A DNA stretch of 64,000 nt from Nematopogon swammerdamellus. Lineage: Eukaryota; Arthropoda; Insecta; Lepidoptera; Adelidae. The stretch covers positions 25,621,566-25,685,565 of the forward strand of contig OX336340.1 in NCBI GenBank assembly GCA_946902875.1. The letters are read 5' to 3'. The notes beneath the pieces were generated by a model that was not told the origin of the DNA, did no database searches, and saw nothing but the letters and a program-made list of their open reading frames with translations. A program made the position numbers and the translations under genes. Below, piece after piece: positions 43,343 to 54,712 of this stretch. Each line of letters begins with the position of its first letter. Within the stretch, counting starts at the first letter, position 1.

Positions 43343-43405
43343 TATGGAACCCGATAGGGTCAGCCGGCTACGTCAGCAGCCATATCCGCGATGTCAGCTC
43401 TATTA
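43343..43405 (-). repeat. SINE-A tail stub
   Basis: TTTATGGAACCCGATAGGGTC, AGCCGGCTACGTCAGCAGCC, CCGCGATGTCAGCTC: diverged 3' end of SINE-A. Confidence 0.45.
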
Positions 43406-43471
43406 GCAGTTATGAAAAGAAATATAATTGTGTCGCGCTATAGTAACCGTATTGTAACACGAGGGCAGTGG

Positions 43472-43526
43472 AACGGGAGCCGCTCAGCTGACATGCGGTT
43501 AAAGCTGGTCTTTAGCGGCTCCCGTT
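43472..43526. repeat. 13-bp perfect hairpin
   Basis: AACGGGAGCCGCT (43472-43484) and AGCGGCTCCCGTT (43514-43526) with a 29-base loop. Confidence 0.6.
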
Positions 43527-43529
43527 TTA

Positions 43530-45118
43530 TAAATAAATAATAATATTATACTCGTAACATAATTAAATTAAAACTTAGTATGTAAGTTATATTTAAAAAG
43601 AGGTCTATAAGGTTTCTTGTCCGGTTTTACCTTATATATTGCACTCCTGAACGGGACATGACAAAAAAAAGATTGACGAACCATACTGAATATGCATAAT
43701 ATGTCTCAATTAAAAATTGTTAAGGCGGGTTCTTTAGTGCGAAATAAATATCTGAATCTCGGATATTGCGCTGGGATTAAAAACGTTACAAAAAAAAAAA
43801 TTTAGACAATAAGATACTACTACCGAACACTTCAAAACATTGCAGTACATTTGAAACAAATTAAAACTTTGTAACCTTTACCTCCCTTCTAATAGGCTAC
43901 GCTGAATAGAACAGAAAAAATTGGTTGTCTGTAAAGTCGGTTTACGGACGATAGTTTTACGTGATAACGTCATAAAGAAACACAGCTATAAGAATTACCG
44001 TATTTTTTAGTACGGCACCCCTATCGCTGCCGTACGCCGTACATTTGTCGATTTCTAGCCTCGATTACCGTACGATACGGCAATTACCGTACGTTTGGCA
44101 ACACTGCCGCTTGGGCCGATTGTGCCTCTCTATCGCTTGTTACGCGCTCTCGCTTGCACGCACAGGCTCAGATGGAACGTGACACGGCTCAGATGGAACG
44201 TGACGCAATGTGACACTTTTTCGTGTGTGCAGCCGGTGTTCATCAATTTATTAGACGTTATCACGTCAAAAACTTATTATTAATAGCCGTTTCTATCTCA
44301 ATTCAATCGGTGCGACGGTGTCGATCCGGGCGGGTGAAGTCCTAGAATCACCTAGCAAGGTGACGGAAGGGACCTACATCAGTTTTACGTCGAATCCGAA
44401 CCATGGCCAGCCTCAACGGTCAGACGATCGCTTATTTAATCTAAATAAATAATGTACATTTCTGCCAAACCTGTTTTATCTATCACGTATCTCCTGTCTG
44501 CTGCAAGTGGTGTACGTACATGCCGACCAACTGATGGTATAATAAGGCAAACTTTAAGCTATGTTATGTATACATACCGTTTCGGGGTATTAATGTCTGC
44601 TATTGCTGCACTCCTGAGATCAGAGTTGGATACACTGCTTGCTCCTCGAGTGTACCGAGACTGAGAACGTAACACAATGTCGGTTACGCAACACTAATCT
44701 CGACTTATTAGCTCGGCCATAGGTCAGACGTGTTGATATGATCGAGTAGCTGCTTGCCTAAACCTATGTTTGCGATTGAGTGAAATATTTTGATATTTAA
44801 TTTAAACGTATGCCAGTGAAGTGAAGTGTCAGTGGCTTTAGTCACATTATATGCAATTTTCTTCCTCATAAGTGCATAATTATCTATCGCTCGCATTGCC
44901 TGTTACCATCTTCAATTAATTACATTATTGACTAATGAAATGATTGAAGTGCTTATTACTACAGTTGCGTACTATAATTTTTTGAAATATTTTACTGATT
45001 GACTTCATTTTTGGCGCACTTATAATTCTTTGTGTTCGGGTTATATAAGTACCTAACTACGTCTATAGGGTGGCATACGCGAGATTCGAGAATAGGAAAT
45101 ATAGTATGAAAATAATAA
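43530..45118. other. Unassigned DNA with a SINE-A fragment
   Basis: An old SINE-A piece (minus) lies at about 44290-44432 (GGTGCGACGGTGTCGATCCG, GGCGGGTGAAGTCC, AAGGGACCTACATC, CAGCCTCAACGGTCAGACG). CCGTACG-rich words recur at 44000-44095. A 19-base word (GGCTCAGATGGAACGTGAC) is repeated at 44165 and 44186. No gene is seen. Confidence 0.4.
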
Positions 45119-45120
45119 TA

Positions 45121-46398
45121 GGTCTTTACCTATGAAATTGGAGATTTTTAAAACCAGCTTTTTCAAAATTAATTATTTGTGGATTGGCGCGCAATTCGAA
45201 ATTCAAATAAATTTTATTCGAAAGCCAAGTTATTCTAATTTCAAATTCAGTCATTTGTTTTTAGATAGTGTTTTGTTTTTGTGAAATTGTGGTAGTTTTT
45301 GGCGCCATGGAAAAACTGAAAATTCGTAAAATTTTGGAATATTACTACCTACGTGGAAATACCGCTACGCAAACTTAATTAACGACGTGTGCGGGCCTAA
45401 CACTGCTTGCATAAACACGGTCCATTATTGGTTCAATCGTTTTAGAGCTGGAAGTTTAAGTTGGATAACGAGCCTCGCAGTCGGCCGGTAACTATTGTCG
45501 ACAACGACTAAATGAAGGCGATAGTGGAAGCGGATCCAACTCAATCTACGGCTGAGCTTGCTGCGGGCTTTGGAGTTAGTGTCAAAGCAACATTGAAGCA
45601 CATGCGTCAAATGGGTAAGATAAAACAGCTAGATAAGTGGGTGCCACACGAACTAAGTGACCATCAGCGAGACTTACGCGTCGAAGCATGCATAGCACTA
45701 CTGAATCGACATAGAAACGAGGGAATTCTAAATCGAATTGTTACCTGCGATGAAAAGTGGATCCTATACGCAACCGTAAGCGTTCGTCGCAGTGGGTGGA
45801 CCCGGGTACAGCACCTAATCAGTGCGCTAAAAAAAAGATTACCCATATGAAGATGATGGTGACTGTCTGGTGGACCAGTGCCGGACTTGTACATCACAGC
45901 TTCTTACCGAATGGCACAACAGTGACGGCAGATGTCTATTGCCAAGAATTGCAAACAATGATGGAGAAGCTCGCAATTCAACAACCAAGACTGGTCAATC
46001 GCTCTTCCCCATTGCTTCTCCAAGACAACGCGCGAGCACACACTTCACGACAGACCATCGCAAAGCTACAAGAGTTACAGCTGGAAGCTCTCCGTCACCC
46101 ACCGTACTCACCGGACCTTGCCCCAACAGATTTCTACTTTTTTCAAAATGTTGAAATTTTTTTAAGTGGGAAAAAATTCAACACCCGTGAAGCAGTACAA
46201 AACGCTTTCGCTGACTTGATCGCCTCTCGTCCAGCAGACTTCTACAGTAAAGGCATAAACAAACTGCCATCAAAATGGCAAAATTGTATAGATAATTTGG
46301 GCCAGTACTTTGATTAGCTAAAATAAAAAAATCACCAAAATTGTTATACGAGTATTTTAAAATTTTCATACCAATCTCCAATTTCATAGGTAAAGTCC
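45121..46398 (+). mobile_element. Mariner transposon, 1278 bp, TA target
   Basis: Ends GGTCTTTACCTATGAAATTG (45121) and the complement of GGACTTTACCTATGAAATTG (ending 46398) form about 26-bp TIRs with one mismatch. TA on both sides (45119-45120 and 46399-46400) is the mariner target duplication. The length is typical of mariner (about 1.3 kb). A single transposase reading region fills the interior. The TIRs look able to bind and be mobilised in trans, but the encoded protein is broken. Confidence 0.9.
45307..46317 (+). pseudogene. Mariner transposase (D,D34D), frameshifted
   Basis: A cut-and-paste transposase that would bind the flanking TIRs. An ATG at 45307 starts MEKLKIRKILEYYYLRGNTA, then TAA at 45376. 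Homology resumes in another frame (VHYWFNRFRAGSL), shifts again, and meets TAA at 45509. The HTH-linker part VEADPTQSTAELAAGFGVSV and WVPHELS follow from 45512. The first catalytic Asp is in CDEKW (Asp codon 45749); a one-base loss or equivalent near 45770 then changes frame. The second Asp is in LLLQDNARAHT (46024) and the third in HPPYSPDLAPTD (46129), 34 residues apart as expected. Stop at 46315. At least three frameshifts and two in-frame stops inactivate it, yet the DDE core from 45773 onward is intact. Family assignment is firm; the subfamily (mori-like or other) is not established. Confidence 0.9.
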
Positions 46399-47095
46399 TA
46401 ATATAATTAAATTATGGCATACGGCTGACGGTTGCGGAGGCAGAATAACATTTTCGTTCGTTTTGACAATAGTGCCTCAGCTCGACGGATTGTATGAATT
46501 TTCGTTCGTCACTAACATACCTAAATTTGTCTCTTTCTTTCATATTAGCATTATCCGCCTCCCCCAAACGCCAAGCACCTCTCCAACATACCGAAAGTTA
46601 GTTTGTAAAAAAATTCCTCATATCATTAAACTTGCCTTTTTTTGCCCAATGCCTTTATTGGCGTCAAATAAAGTGTTTTTAATGGCGTTCAATAAATAAT
46701 TTTAATTTTTGTTTGGGTGATTTTTTTTTTCAATTTCACCACTAGTGATGAAATGGGAAATATTTCGTCTCAACTGACCACCAGTGGTGAGATTTGGTGG
46801 TCAGATGGTCCGGAGCGGTCAGTAATATGTACTATGTAGGTACTTAGTTACTCGCCCACTTACATACAAGATTAATTCGACATATCTTTCAAATATAACG
46901 CGAGCACGCCACTACCGCTGTATTGACATGTTCGAATTAATAATAATTGACACTTGCAGTAAACTAATCTTATTATAATCACATTTTAACAACACTCGCG
47001 CATTCATTGCAAAATATTGGCAGACCGGTGGAGGTAACAATACATTACATACTCACTTTATTCTACTCCATGCCGCGTCACGTTACCCTGACTTA

Positions 47096-47231
47096 GGCCC
47101 ACTTGCACCAACACGAATTTAACGATATAAACCAGTTTAACTCGTTAAGCTAGTACCCGTTGACTGTGGGAACCGTGTTTAAATCCATAACTCGCTACTT
47201 AACTCTAAATTCGTGTTGGCGCAATTGGGCC
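47096..47231. mobile_element. 136-bp MITE with TTA target duplication
   Basis: GGCCCACTTGCACCAACACG at the left and its complement (with AATTGCGCC) at the right; TTA at 47093-47095 and 47232-47234. The GGCCCACTTGCACC start and 3-bp TTA duplication fit the small PIF/Harbinger-type MITEs very common in Lepidoptera. No coding content. Confidence 0.8.
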
Positions 47232-47526
47232 TTAAAGTTATGTGAGGCGATATCTCACTGATTACTGCCTACCCACTCGTGTTAACTCTGCAAGTGTTTA
47301 ATTCAACTACACGTATAATAGACAAATATAATGGCTAATCATTGTATAGTATTGTACACATTATATCCTTATTTCACTTGAATAAATAGGCAAACAGTTA
47401 CGTTTAATGCCTAAGGCATTTTCTTCCAGTTTACCTTTAAGGTATACTGGAACTTTAACTTTATTATACTTTAACTTTCTCACCTCAGCACGGTACTTCC
47501 ACCGAGTCATGCAGCAGGTGGGTCTG

Positions 47527-47692
47527 CGTGCCTTACTTGCTGCGTTGATCCATTTAATCTTGTTCGAATACTTTGCGTAATGTGGTGGTCGGTTTTGTGC
47601 TGTAATTTACCAGAATTCTGGCAGCACAACACCGATTACTCTGCTTGCCCCGATTGTCGGGATACAGCGTGTGTGATATGTATGTATGTACC
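47527..47692 (-). repeat. Family H 5' part with ATGT run
   Basis: CGTGCCTTACTTGCTGCGTT, TTGTTCGAATACTTTGCGTA, stem-loop 47590-47635 (TCGGTTTTGTGCTG against CAGCACAACACCGA), CCCCGATTGTCGGGATACAG, GTATGTATGTA. Confidence 0.7.
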
Positions 47693-47695
47693 TTT

Positions 47696-47800
47696 AAGGT
47701 TGACTGGAAGAAACCCCTGTAAAGTGTAAGTCCGCCTTTGATCCTCATGTAAATTATTTGTTAATATATTTTTGGAGCAATAAAGTGTTTCTATCTGTAC
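47696..47800 (+). repeat. LINE 3' UTR tail
   Basis: AAGGTTGACTGGAAGAAACCC, CTGTAAAGTGTAAGTCCGCC, TTTGATCCTCATGTAAATTA, GGAGCAATAAAGTGTTTCTA, TCTG: same family as 5459, best preserved of the tails. Confidence 0.7.
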
Positions 47801-48477
47801 AACCTTTAGGTTATGGAAATTGATCGGCGAGGGGCGCACTAGAGCCTTAGCTTAATATCTTCCTCTAGCTGCTCCCGCGGCTTGCTCTTCTCAGCAAAAT
47901 GTACTGTAACCATTCTTAGTGTGCCAGAAAACATCAGCGAACATCTCATACTCATTGATTGAGTAGTTCTCGAGTTACAATCGAACCTAAAAACGCTGTG
48001 CGTCGGTCGGTCGTTACAAATTTTTTCGCTTTATCGGTGTAATGTTACCGCCGCGAAAGTTCTTAAAAGACACAAACTTAACGAATGCGAATTGAATTAA
48101 AATTATCGTCAGCTCTTTTGCGACCATTTTCATAAATGTTTAATCGGCTTCGGTGATCGTAATCACTTGCAACCAAATGTGTGGCGACATCGTGTGCCTC
48201 CACGCATGCTCACCTACATATACATACATACATACATACATAGCTACCTACACTACACGCATACATTGTGTGTGCCGGCCGCTGCAAGAGGCGCTTCCGT
48301 GCGGAGACTTAACTCTGTCAAGGGTTCGCGTTTTCCGCCATTATATACCTACCTAGGCGCCACAGATTTGTTTCTCTTTTGTGTTATAGTATTATTGTAG
48401 CTATACTCATGTATTTGTATGTACCTACGACTATAGGTGATGTTTGTATATAGGGCAAATCGTACTTCAAGTTGCAT

Positions 48478-48775
48478 GGAATGAATTTCCATGGGCGTCG
48501 TTGGACACCTTATGGGTGGCTAGGCGCCATATTTTTTTTTATGGAAACTAACACGGTTGGTTATATCACCTACAACATCCGTGATGTCAGCCCATAACCC
48601 CGGGTGAACTAGGTGTCATGTCAGTGCTTCCCTTCATTTCATGTCGGGTACACTGAACTGGATGGAAAACACGAACTATTTACATAGCCGTTTCGGCCGA
48701 CGTTTCGTTCAGTTCGGTTAACACCTAGTAAAGTAAGAAAAGAAGGGACTTAGTTTTTACCTGGAATCTGAATCA
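48478..48775. repeat. LINE-C tail (+) abutting SINE-A tail (-)
   Basis: CATGGGCGTCGTTGGACACC, TTATGGGTGGCTAGGCGCCA (LINE-C 3' UTR, plus) meets TTTTTTTTATGGAAACTAAC, ACGGTTGGTTATATCACCTAC (SINE-A tail, minus) at 48530. The SINE part continues through CGAACTATTTACATAGCCGT and a damaged central module (CACCTAGTAAAGTAAG). Confidence 0.7.
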
Positions 48776-49227
48776 CCATAAAAAACATGCCTACAGAGGT
48801 AATTTAAACCAATTTTAAATAATACTACGAAAATCTACTTCTAAGTTTTCAACGACCTCTCGCTGCAATCTATGTTGGTAGAGTAAAAATCTCAGTAACA
48901 ACACCTTAGTTCCGTAACAATATCGCCTTCGCTACAAATAATAGCTGAAAGTGAGCCCACTTCTTCTACCAAATACAGCTAATCAACACATTGGCTCAAT
49001 CCACACGTACCGCGATCCGAGCACGTGTCTATTACGTATGTAGATTGAGAAACATAATGTGATGGCAGTGTTGGCAACATTGCGCCTGAGACGAGCGCAG
49101 GCGTACCAACCGACCAAATGATGGCGCATTACATTTTATTGCAAATTGGCTGAGTCGGTGTGATCTTTCGTGGCGGCATTCATGAGATTTAATGTAATTG
49201 GATGTTTCTAAACTAAAGTCATAGATA

Positions 49228-50035
49228 TACAACGTGTCCCAAAACTCAACGTCAAGCGGGAACCAGGGAGCAGGCCAGTTTATGACTACCCAGGGAAAAA
49301 TAAGAAAAAAAAATCGCAGCCATTGGTTTTATGATACTCGTATATATAGCAATTTTATTGAAAAATTTTGAAAATGTACATGTCGGTACTACGACTACAT
49401 ATTTACAAATAATAATATAATTTAAAAAAATGTTATATGGGAAGCCTAAATAACTCTGCTATTGACTACTATCCCAAATAAAACCAGAATGCCTGTAGTT
49501 ATACCACAAAAAATATTCAGTTGAATTTTTTTCTTCAAATTTGGAGAGATAATTATTTTTAGTTTACTTTGACCATTCATGATATAAAAAAAAATACCTA
49601 CACTACTACGTAAGTTGTCACAAAAGTTGGCGTGGTTAAGATTTCGAAATGGTATAATTACCTCCCACGTTATGTCTTCGAAAATACTCAGTACTTAATA
49701 ACTTAAAAAATTCACAGATTTCGTGCCTTACACGACTATCGAGCACATTGAAAATGAATCTACGGAATTCGAAAAAATATTGTCGCAGAGCGACCCGAGA
49801 AAGTCGGGATAAGGAAAAGGTTAGTTGGGTTCTGATGATGGAGTCGGAAGGAAGCCATAGGAACTCCTAAACTACACATGATAAGCCCATCGTCTTTGGG
49901 CTCGTTTGATTTGTCTTCGCAAGTACTCTAGTCATATGTTATTTCCAGGGTCCTGATGATGGAGCCGGAAGGAAGCCATGGGAACTCCTAAACTACACAT
50001 GATAAATCCACCATATTTGGGCTCGTCAAAATAAA
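49228..50035. repeat. Dispersed element with internal direct duplication
   Basis: Begins ACGTGTCCCAAAACTCAACG, TCAAGCGGGAACCAGGG. Contains two direct copies of CTGATGATGGAG(T/C)CGGAAGG, AAGCCAT(A/G)GGAACTCC, TAAACTACACATGATAA at about 49831-49905 and 49950-50026, with CTTTGGGCTCGT / ATTTGGGCTCGT. No coding frame is recognised. Class unknown. Confidence 0.5.
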
Positions 50036-50561
50036 CAATTTTTAAATAGGATTTTTTTTTCACTATTTCGACCATAACTTTTTTTTGTTTTTTGCTTTCT
50101 CAAATAATTCTTTTTGCACCTTACAGCTCTCATGAATACGCGTCTTTTGAGTCTTTTTTGAATATCATATCGAGGAAGATGAGTATCGCGGCACCGCTAG
50201 TGAAAACGTTACCTTACGCAAGACGGGTCGGCGGAGCATCATTAGAGGAATATGTCTACGCACAATGGCGAGTACAGCTCGTATACTATAACTCGTCGCC
50301 TTCTTTATGCGTGTCCCAAGTTCCTTTTATGAAATCCAGCGTTAGACCAAAACGATGCAATTTAGCCCGTAGACGGAAAACATAAATAGCCAAGTTCATC
50401 TCTCCTTGCGTTCATTGCCATGCCAACAAATTTCAGGACTATTACTGGAATGTCGTTTCATACCCTAGCAGTGCGACAAAGAAAATATTTTGAGAAACGA
50501 TATTGTGTACTCAACAGCAAGAGTGCTGAGTCTCTCTGAGAAATCTGAGATAATGATAGAT

Positions 50562-51212
50562 AGAAATACTTTATTGCTCCAATTTTTTTTTCAGAAGCAA
50601 ACGATAAGTAGGTAATTTACATGGGGTGCAAATGAGGACCTATCCCTTACAGGGATTGCTCAGGTACCAACCCATTCGGCTACAATTTGAGCCTACCACC
50701 TAGTAAGGACCAAGGGAAGGGACCTACAGTTTTACACAGGTTCCGAACGGTGAAGCAGCGGGTGTAGGTATAATTTTTTTCGTTAGAAAAAACTCATTGG
50801 TACACGCCGACCGGATTCGAACCGCAGACCTCTCGCATGAGAAGCCGATGCCCAAACCACTCGGCCATCCGACGCTTTTTTTTTTTATGGAAACTGACAC
50901 GGTTGGCTACATCACCTACAACATCCGTGATGTCAGCCCATAACACCGGATGAACTTGGTGCCACGTCAGTGCTTCCCTTCGGTCGTGTCGGCTACACTG
51001 AACTGGACGGAAAACACAAACTATTTACATAGCCGTTTCGACCGACCTTTCATTCAGTGCGGTGGTACCAACCCGGGCGGGTAAAACCCTACCACCTAGT
51101 AATATAAGAAGGGAGTCATATCCCTTAGTCGCCTTTTACAACATACACGGGGAGAGATGCAGTGGGGCTATTCTTTAAAGTACCGGCCCCACACAGTACT
51201 ACGGACGCTACC
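50562..51212. repeat. Nested cluster of four retroposon ends
   Basis: In order on the plus strand: LINE 3' UTR complement (50562-50655, AGATAGAAATACTTTATTGC, TCCCTTACAGGGATTGC); family G 5' part with shared module (50655-50765, GTACCAACCCATTCGGCTAC, GCCTACCACCTAGTAAGGAC, TTCCGAACGGTGAAGCAGCG); tRNA-derived SINE (50793-50872); SINE-A tail and module (50877-51105); family H 3' block (51108-51212, GAGTCATATCCCTTAGTCGC, GGGGAGAGATGCAGTGGGGC, GTACCGGCCCCACACAGTAC). The first four face the minus strand. Confidence 0.7.
50793..50872 (-). repeat. tRNA-derived SINE fragment, copy 2
   Basis: Minus strand: GCGTCGGATGGCCGAGTGGT (A-box), GGGCATCGGCTTCTCATGCG, AGAGGTCTGCGGTTCGAATC (B-box), CGGTCGGCGTGTACCAATGA. 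Nearly the same as 24813-24888 but on a different background, showing dispersal. Confidence 0.7.
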
Positions 51213-51301
51213 TAAAAATTACATAAATACTTTTCCATTCATGCTTAGGATTTTTAAAGTTTTGTTAAGGATTATTTATAGTTCATTCATTATAGATTTT
51301 G

Positions 51302-52008
51302 ACCCGTGAATAATCAGTTCTTGGATTTTTTTTCGTAGGTCCCTTGGGGGGCTCACTGGGAGTGTAAATTCAAAAAGTAGACTGAATCAGGCTCCTGCGT
51401 ATATTCGAAAAACGGTTTAAAAAAAAACGTTTTTCTTGAATAACTCGGCCATTTTTGATTTTACAGTAAAACCGTAAGGACAAAAATGATAGGAAATTTG
51501 ATTCTCTACAAGTTTGGTCCTCACAATTTTTCTTCTAGGATCGATATTTTGGAAATTAAATTTAAAAAAAGCGACAAAAACAAAATATTTTCATCATCTC
51601 GTTTATTTTCAACTTTACGGCATAAATGAAGAGGACTAAACTTGTAGAGAATCAAATTCTGAACAATTTTTGTTCCCACCTTTTTTCCCCCAAAATCGAT
51701 ATTTTGGAAATTAAATTTGAAAAAAGCGACAAAAACAAAATATTTTCATCATCTCGTTTATTTTCAACTTTACAGAAAAAAAATTGTGAGGACCAAACTT
51801 GTAGAGAATCAAATTTACTACAGTTTTTGTCCTTACGGTTTTACTGTAAAATAAAAAATGGCCGAGTTATTCAAGAAAACCCGTTAAAAAAAACAGTTTT
51901 TCGAATATACGCAGGAGCCTGATTCAGTCTACTTTTTGAATTTACACTCCCAGTGACCCTCTCGAGGGACCTACGAAAAAAAAATCCAAGAACTGATTAT
52001 TCACGGGT
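51302..52008. mobile_element. 707-bp inverted-repeat element with about 230-bp arms
   Basis: The left arm 51302-51531 and right arm 51778-52008 are inverted copies from ACCCGTGAATAATCAGTTCT through GGGAGTGTAAATTC, AGGCTCCTGCGTATATTCG, TTTTACTGTAAAACCGTAAGG to GTAGAGAATCAAATT. The central 246 bp has direct copies of CGATATTTTGGAAATTAAAT, AAGCGACAAAAACAAAATA, CATCATCTCGTTTATTTTC (51541-51618 and 51704-51775) and a third GTAGAGAATCAAATTC copy at 51645. No transposase; no clear target duplication. Confidence 0.8.
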
Positions 52009-53639
52009 AGGGTCGGTTTTTTGGATATAATGACTGGACTATTAATGATATATGAGACGCGCCAACACACACTGGGCAGTGGTAGTAGAGAACACTGGCC
52101 GCTCGGACGACTGAGACGACAGTGCGTGGAGCAATTTTCTCTCTTTTCATCGCACAAACGACGCGGTTACATAAGAGTGCTCGTTCGAGTTGCGCTTTCC
52201 TTCCACGACGCGCGAGTGCCTACCAGCGCACTCGCGCGCCTCACCGGGTGTTCCGTCCTCGTCGCTCGTGAGCAGCGAGAGTACCTACCAGCGCCCACTC
52301 TGTTCACGGGATAGCGGAACTTGACGGAACCTAAACTATATAATAAAGCGCCAAAACGCGATGAAACCTGGTATCTGTCGCTAAATTGTCATCACGAATA
52401 CATTCAAATTATCGTGCTTTGAATGCGCTAACACTCCTCACTGCGGAGTTATTTGCGGACATAACACGATAAAGTGAGCCATACATACCGAATAAAAAAC
52501 AAAACAAATAGATTTAAAAAAAAATATATATTTTTCTCTAACTTTTAAACTTCTATACTCTTTTTCGTATTTTGTTATTTTTTACGATATGTATATATTG
52601 TAAGTTATCATCAGTGTTAGTTATTGTAAGTTATATAATTTATGTGGAAACTTTATTGGTTAATGTTAAATTGTATGTACCCATTTACCTATATGTCTGT
52701 TGTATAACTGTGTGTTTCCTTAATATAAAAAATAAAAAATATATACCTACAACACAAGCATCAGTCACTGTGAACTCAGCTTATAAGCCGATGTGGTCGG
52801 TAACATGTTTGTTTTCGGGAGTGATGTATGAGAAGGCTTGTCTAGTACTATAGATAGATCAGTGTGGAATCTGAACCGAGAAATCTGTGTGCCGGTTTCT
52901 GCAGTAGGAATCTCGTAAAATTTGTCAGGTGTCAACCAGCACCAGGCCCCTATAGGATGCTAGATTTGGGACGGATAAATCAAAGTTCTAGACTTTTAGC
53001 TCCAGAAGTTTGTTCACCTTAAAAACATTTTCGTAAGACTAGACAATTTGGAATGGTTGCCACAAGCAGATCTCTAGCAGATCACTTCAAGGTACCTAGT
53101 GAAAGTATATAAATGTACAGTGCATTCTCTACAGTCTACATGGTGTAGTAGAGGGCAGTAAGGTAGCACTCCGCGCGTACCTGAGCGGAGCGGAGCGAAG
53201 CCTCCTCCGGTCGCCTCCCTCCGCTATCAATCTTCTTCGTTATTAGCGTCTAACTAGAATGATGCCTTGCAGCACCTCACGATGTTGCCACACACACATT
53301 CCTCCGTCAGCCATTTGTTTACCACAACGCGGGCTTTAAATATGTGGCCAAGCAACTACTACGCTGTCACATAAAGAACTATTCCACAGACTGTGTGCTG
53401 GTGAAGTTCGAAACACTCGCGTCATGTTCTGTGTCACAAGTCATGAATACTCACCATCCTATTAGCGATTTCACCACCTATGGCTACAATTTAGTTCCTG
53501 CATTAAGAGCAGACCGCAGTTAGTCACTTGTAACTATGTATTCAATATTATTGATAAAACCTAACGAAGAAAACGAAGAAAAAGAGCTGTCAAACCGACA
53601 TGTCGGAAAAATTTTCTCTTGGAAATTTTTAAAAAAACT
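52009..53639. other. Unassigned DNA
   Basis: No gene is recognised. A GC-rich patch lies at 52195-52310 and an AGCGGAGCGGAGCG run at 53185-53200. Frames at 52021 and 52572 lack domains. Confidence 0.35.
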
Positions 53640-54530
53640 TCTTGCCTGGGACCACCCAACCGAGCTTCCGCCACGCGCGGACCCTTCTCCAGCGGCGCTG
53701 CGACCCGCACGGTTAGAGGCACCGTGCCGGCATCACCACCGCCGCCGCTCGGTGTCCCCGGTACTTCACCAGCTCGACATGCCTGACGACAGAAGCGGCT
53801 GCAGACCACCCGGGACGCGACACGCGTGATGGAGAGCAGGCTCTGCAGCCACGGCCGGTCGCCGCTGCGCTCGACTTCGACGCCGCCGCCGCCACCGTTC
53901 GCCCGCAGCAGCACTGCCTCCGCCCACCGCCGCGTCGTCGCCCGTCCTCCCCGCGCCCGGGTCGTCCAACACAAGAGCCGCCTTTCTTCTCGGACACCAC
54001 ATGCACGCCCCACCACCCAGCTCCACGCCGCCGGTGCACTTCATCGACGGCGAACATTGAGCGTTGACGTCGGCCGAGCCACAACATCTACGGTGAGGGC
54101 GACGTCCACCATCGGCCAGCTTGGGGTCATCGGGACCTCACGTCCCGTCTAGGGCCCCCGCTACCGGTGGTGCAGTGCGCCCTTGAGGCGACGCGCGCGC
54201 GATGAAGAAGACGTTAAGAGAGCAGCGCGACGACGTCGCCGTGCAGTCCGGCGGATACGGAGCTCTCCGGGATGGGGGTGGTGGTGGCCTACGTGTCTAG
54301 TACCACCACCTATCGCTCGTAGCTCGCCTCGCGTCGTCCCGGAGAGCTCCGTAGCCACGGCCTGCACCCGCCGGCGTGCTTGGAGGTTTGTCTCCCGCCG
54401 CCGGCGGTATTACCGTTTTTAATTTTTATATTAATTTTGTGTATTTTTATTACTTTTTTGTATAATATATGTAAAATTAATGTAAAATTTTAAGAATGTG
54501 AAATAAAGTTAATAAAAAATTAATGAAGTG
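53640..54530 (+). other. GC-rich polyadenylated-looking unit
   Basis: About 760 bp of very GC-rich DNA (CGCCGCCGCCGCCACCG at about 53880; frames on both strands up to 151 codons) changes sharply at about 54415 to an AT-rich 3'-UTR-like stretch with GTGAAATAAAGTTAATAAAA. A stem-loop is formed by GGATACGGAGCTCTCCGGGA (about 54253) and its near-complement at about 54337-54356, with GGTGGTGGTGG facing CCACCACC inside. The layout suits the 3' end of a retroelement or a processed transcript. No protein domain can be named, and the reading frame is not certain. Confidence 0.3.
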
Positions 54531-54567
54531 TATTTTTATAAATGAGAATTAATGAACTTAGTGTAGC

Positions 54568-54712
54568 TTTCCAGTTCAGTTCGTCCAGTTTAGTGTAGAC
54601 GACATGAAATGAGGGGAGCACTGACGTGGCACTCTAGTTCACCCGGTGTTATGGGCTGACATCACGGATGTTGTAAGTGATGTAGCCAAACGTGTAAGTT
54701 TCCATAAAAAAA
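54568..54712 (+). repeat. SINE-A tail with A-run
   Basis: CCAGTTCAGTTCGTCCAGTT, GGAGCACTGACGTGGCACTC, GTTATGGGCTGACATCACGG, GTAGCCAAACGTGTAAGTTT, CCATAAAAAAAA. Confidence 0.7.

Noticed and set aside
45071..46430. GGCATACG on both sides of the mariner as a possible larger duplication
   Set aside because: The match is only about nine bases and does not abut the TA duplications; probably chance.
53561..54087. 151- and 124-codon minus-strand frames in the GC-rich unit
   Set aside because: High GC lowers stop frequency on both strands; the AATAAA and A-rich end point to plus-strand orientation, and no frame shows a domain.
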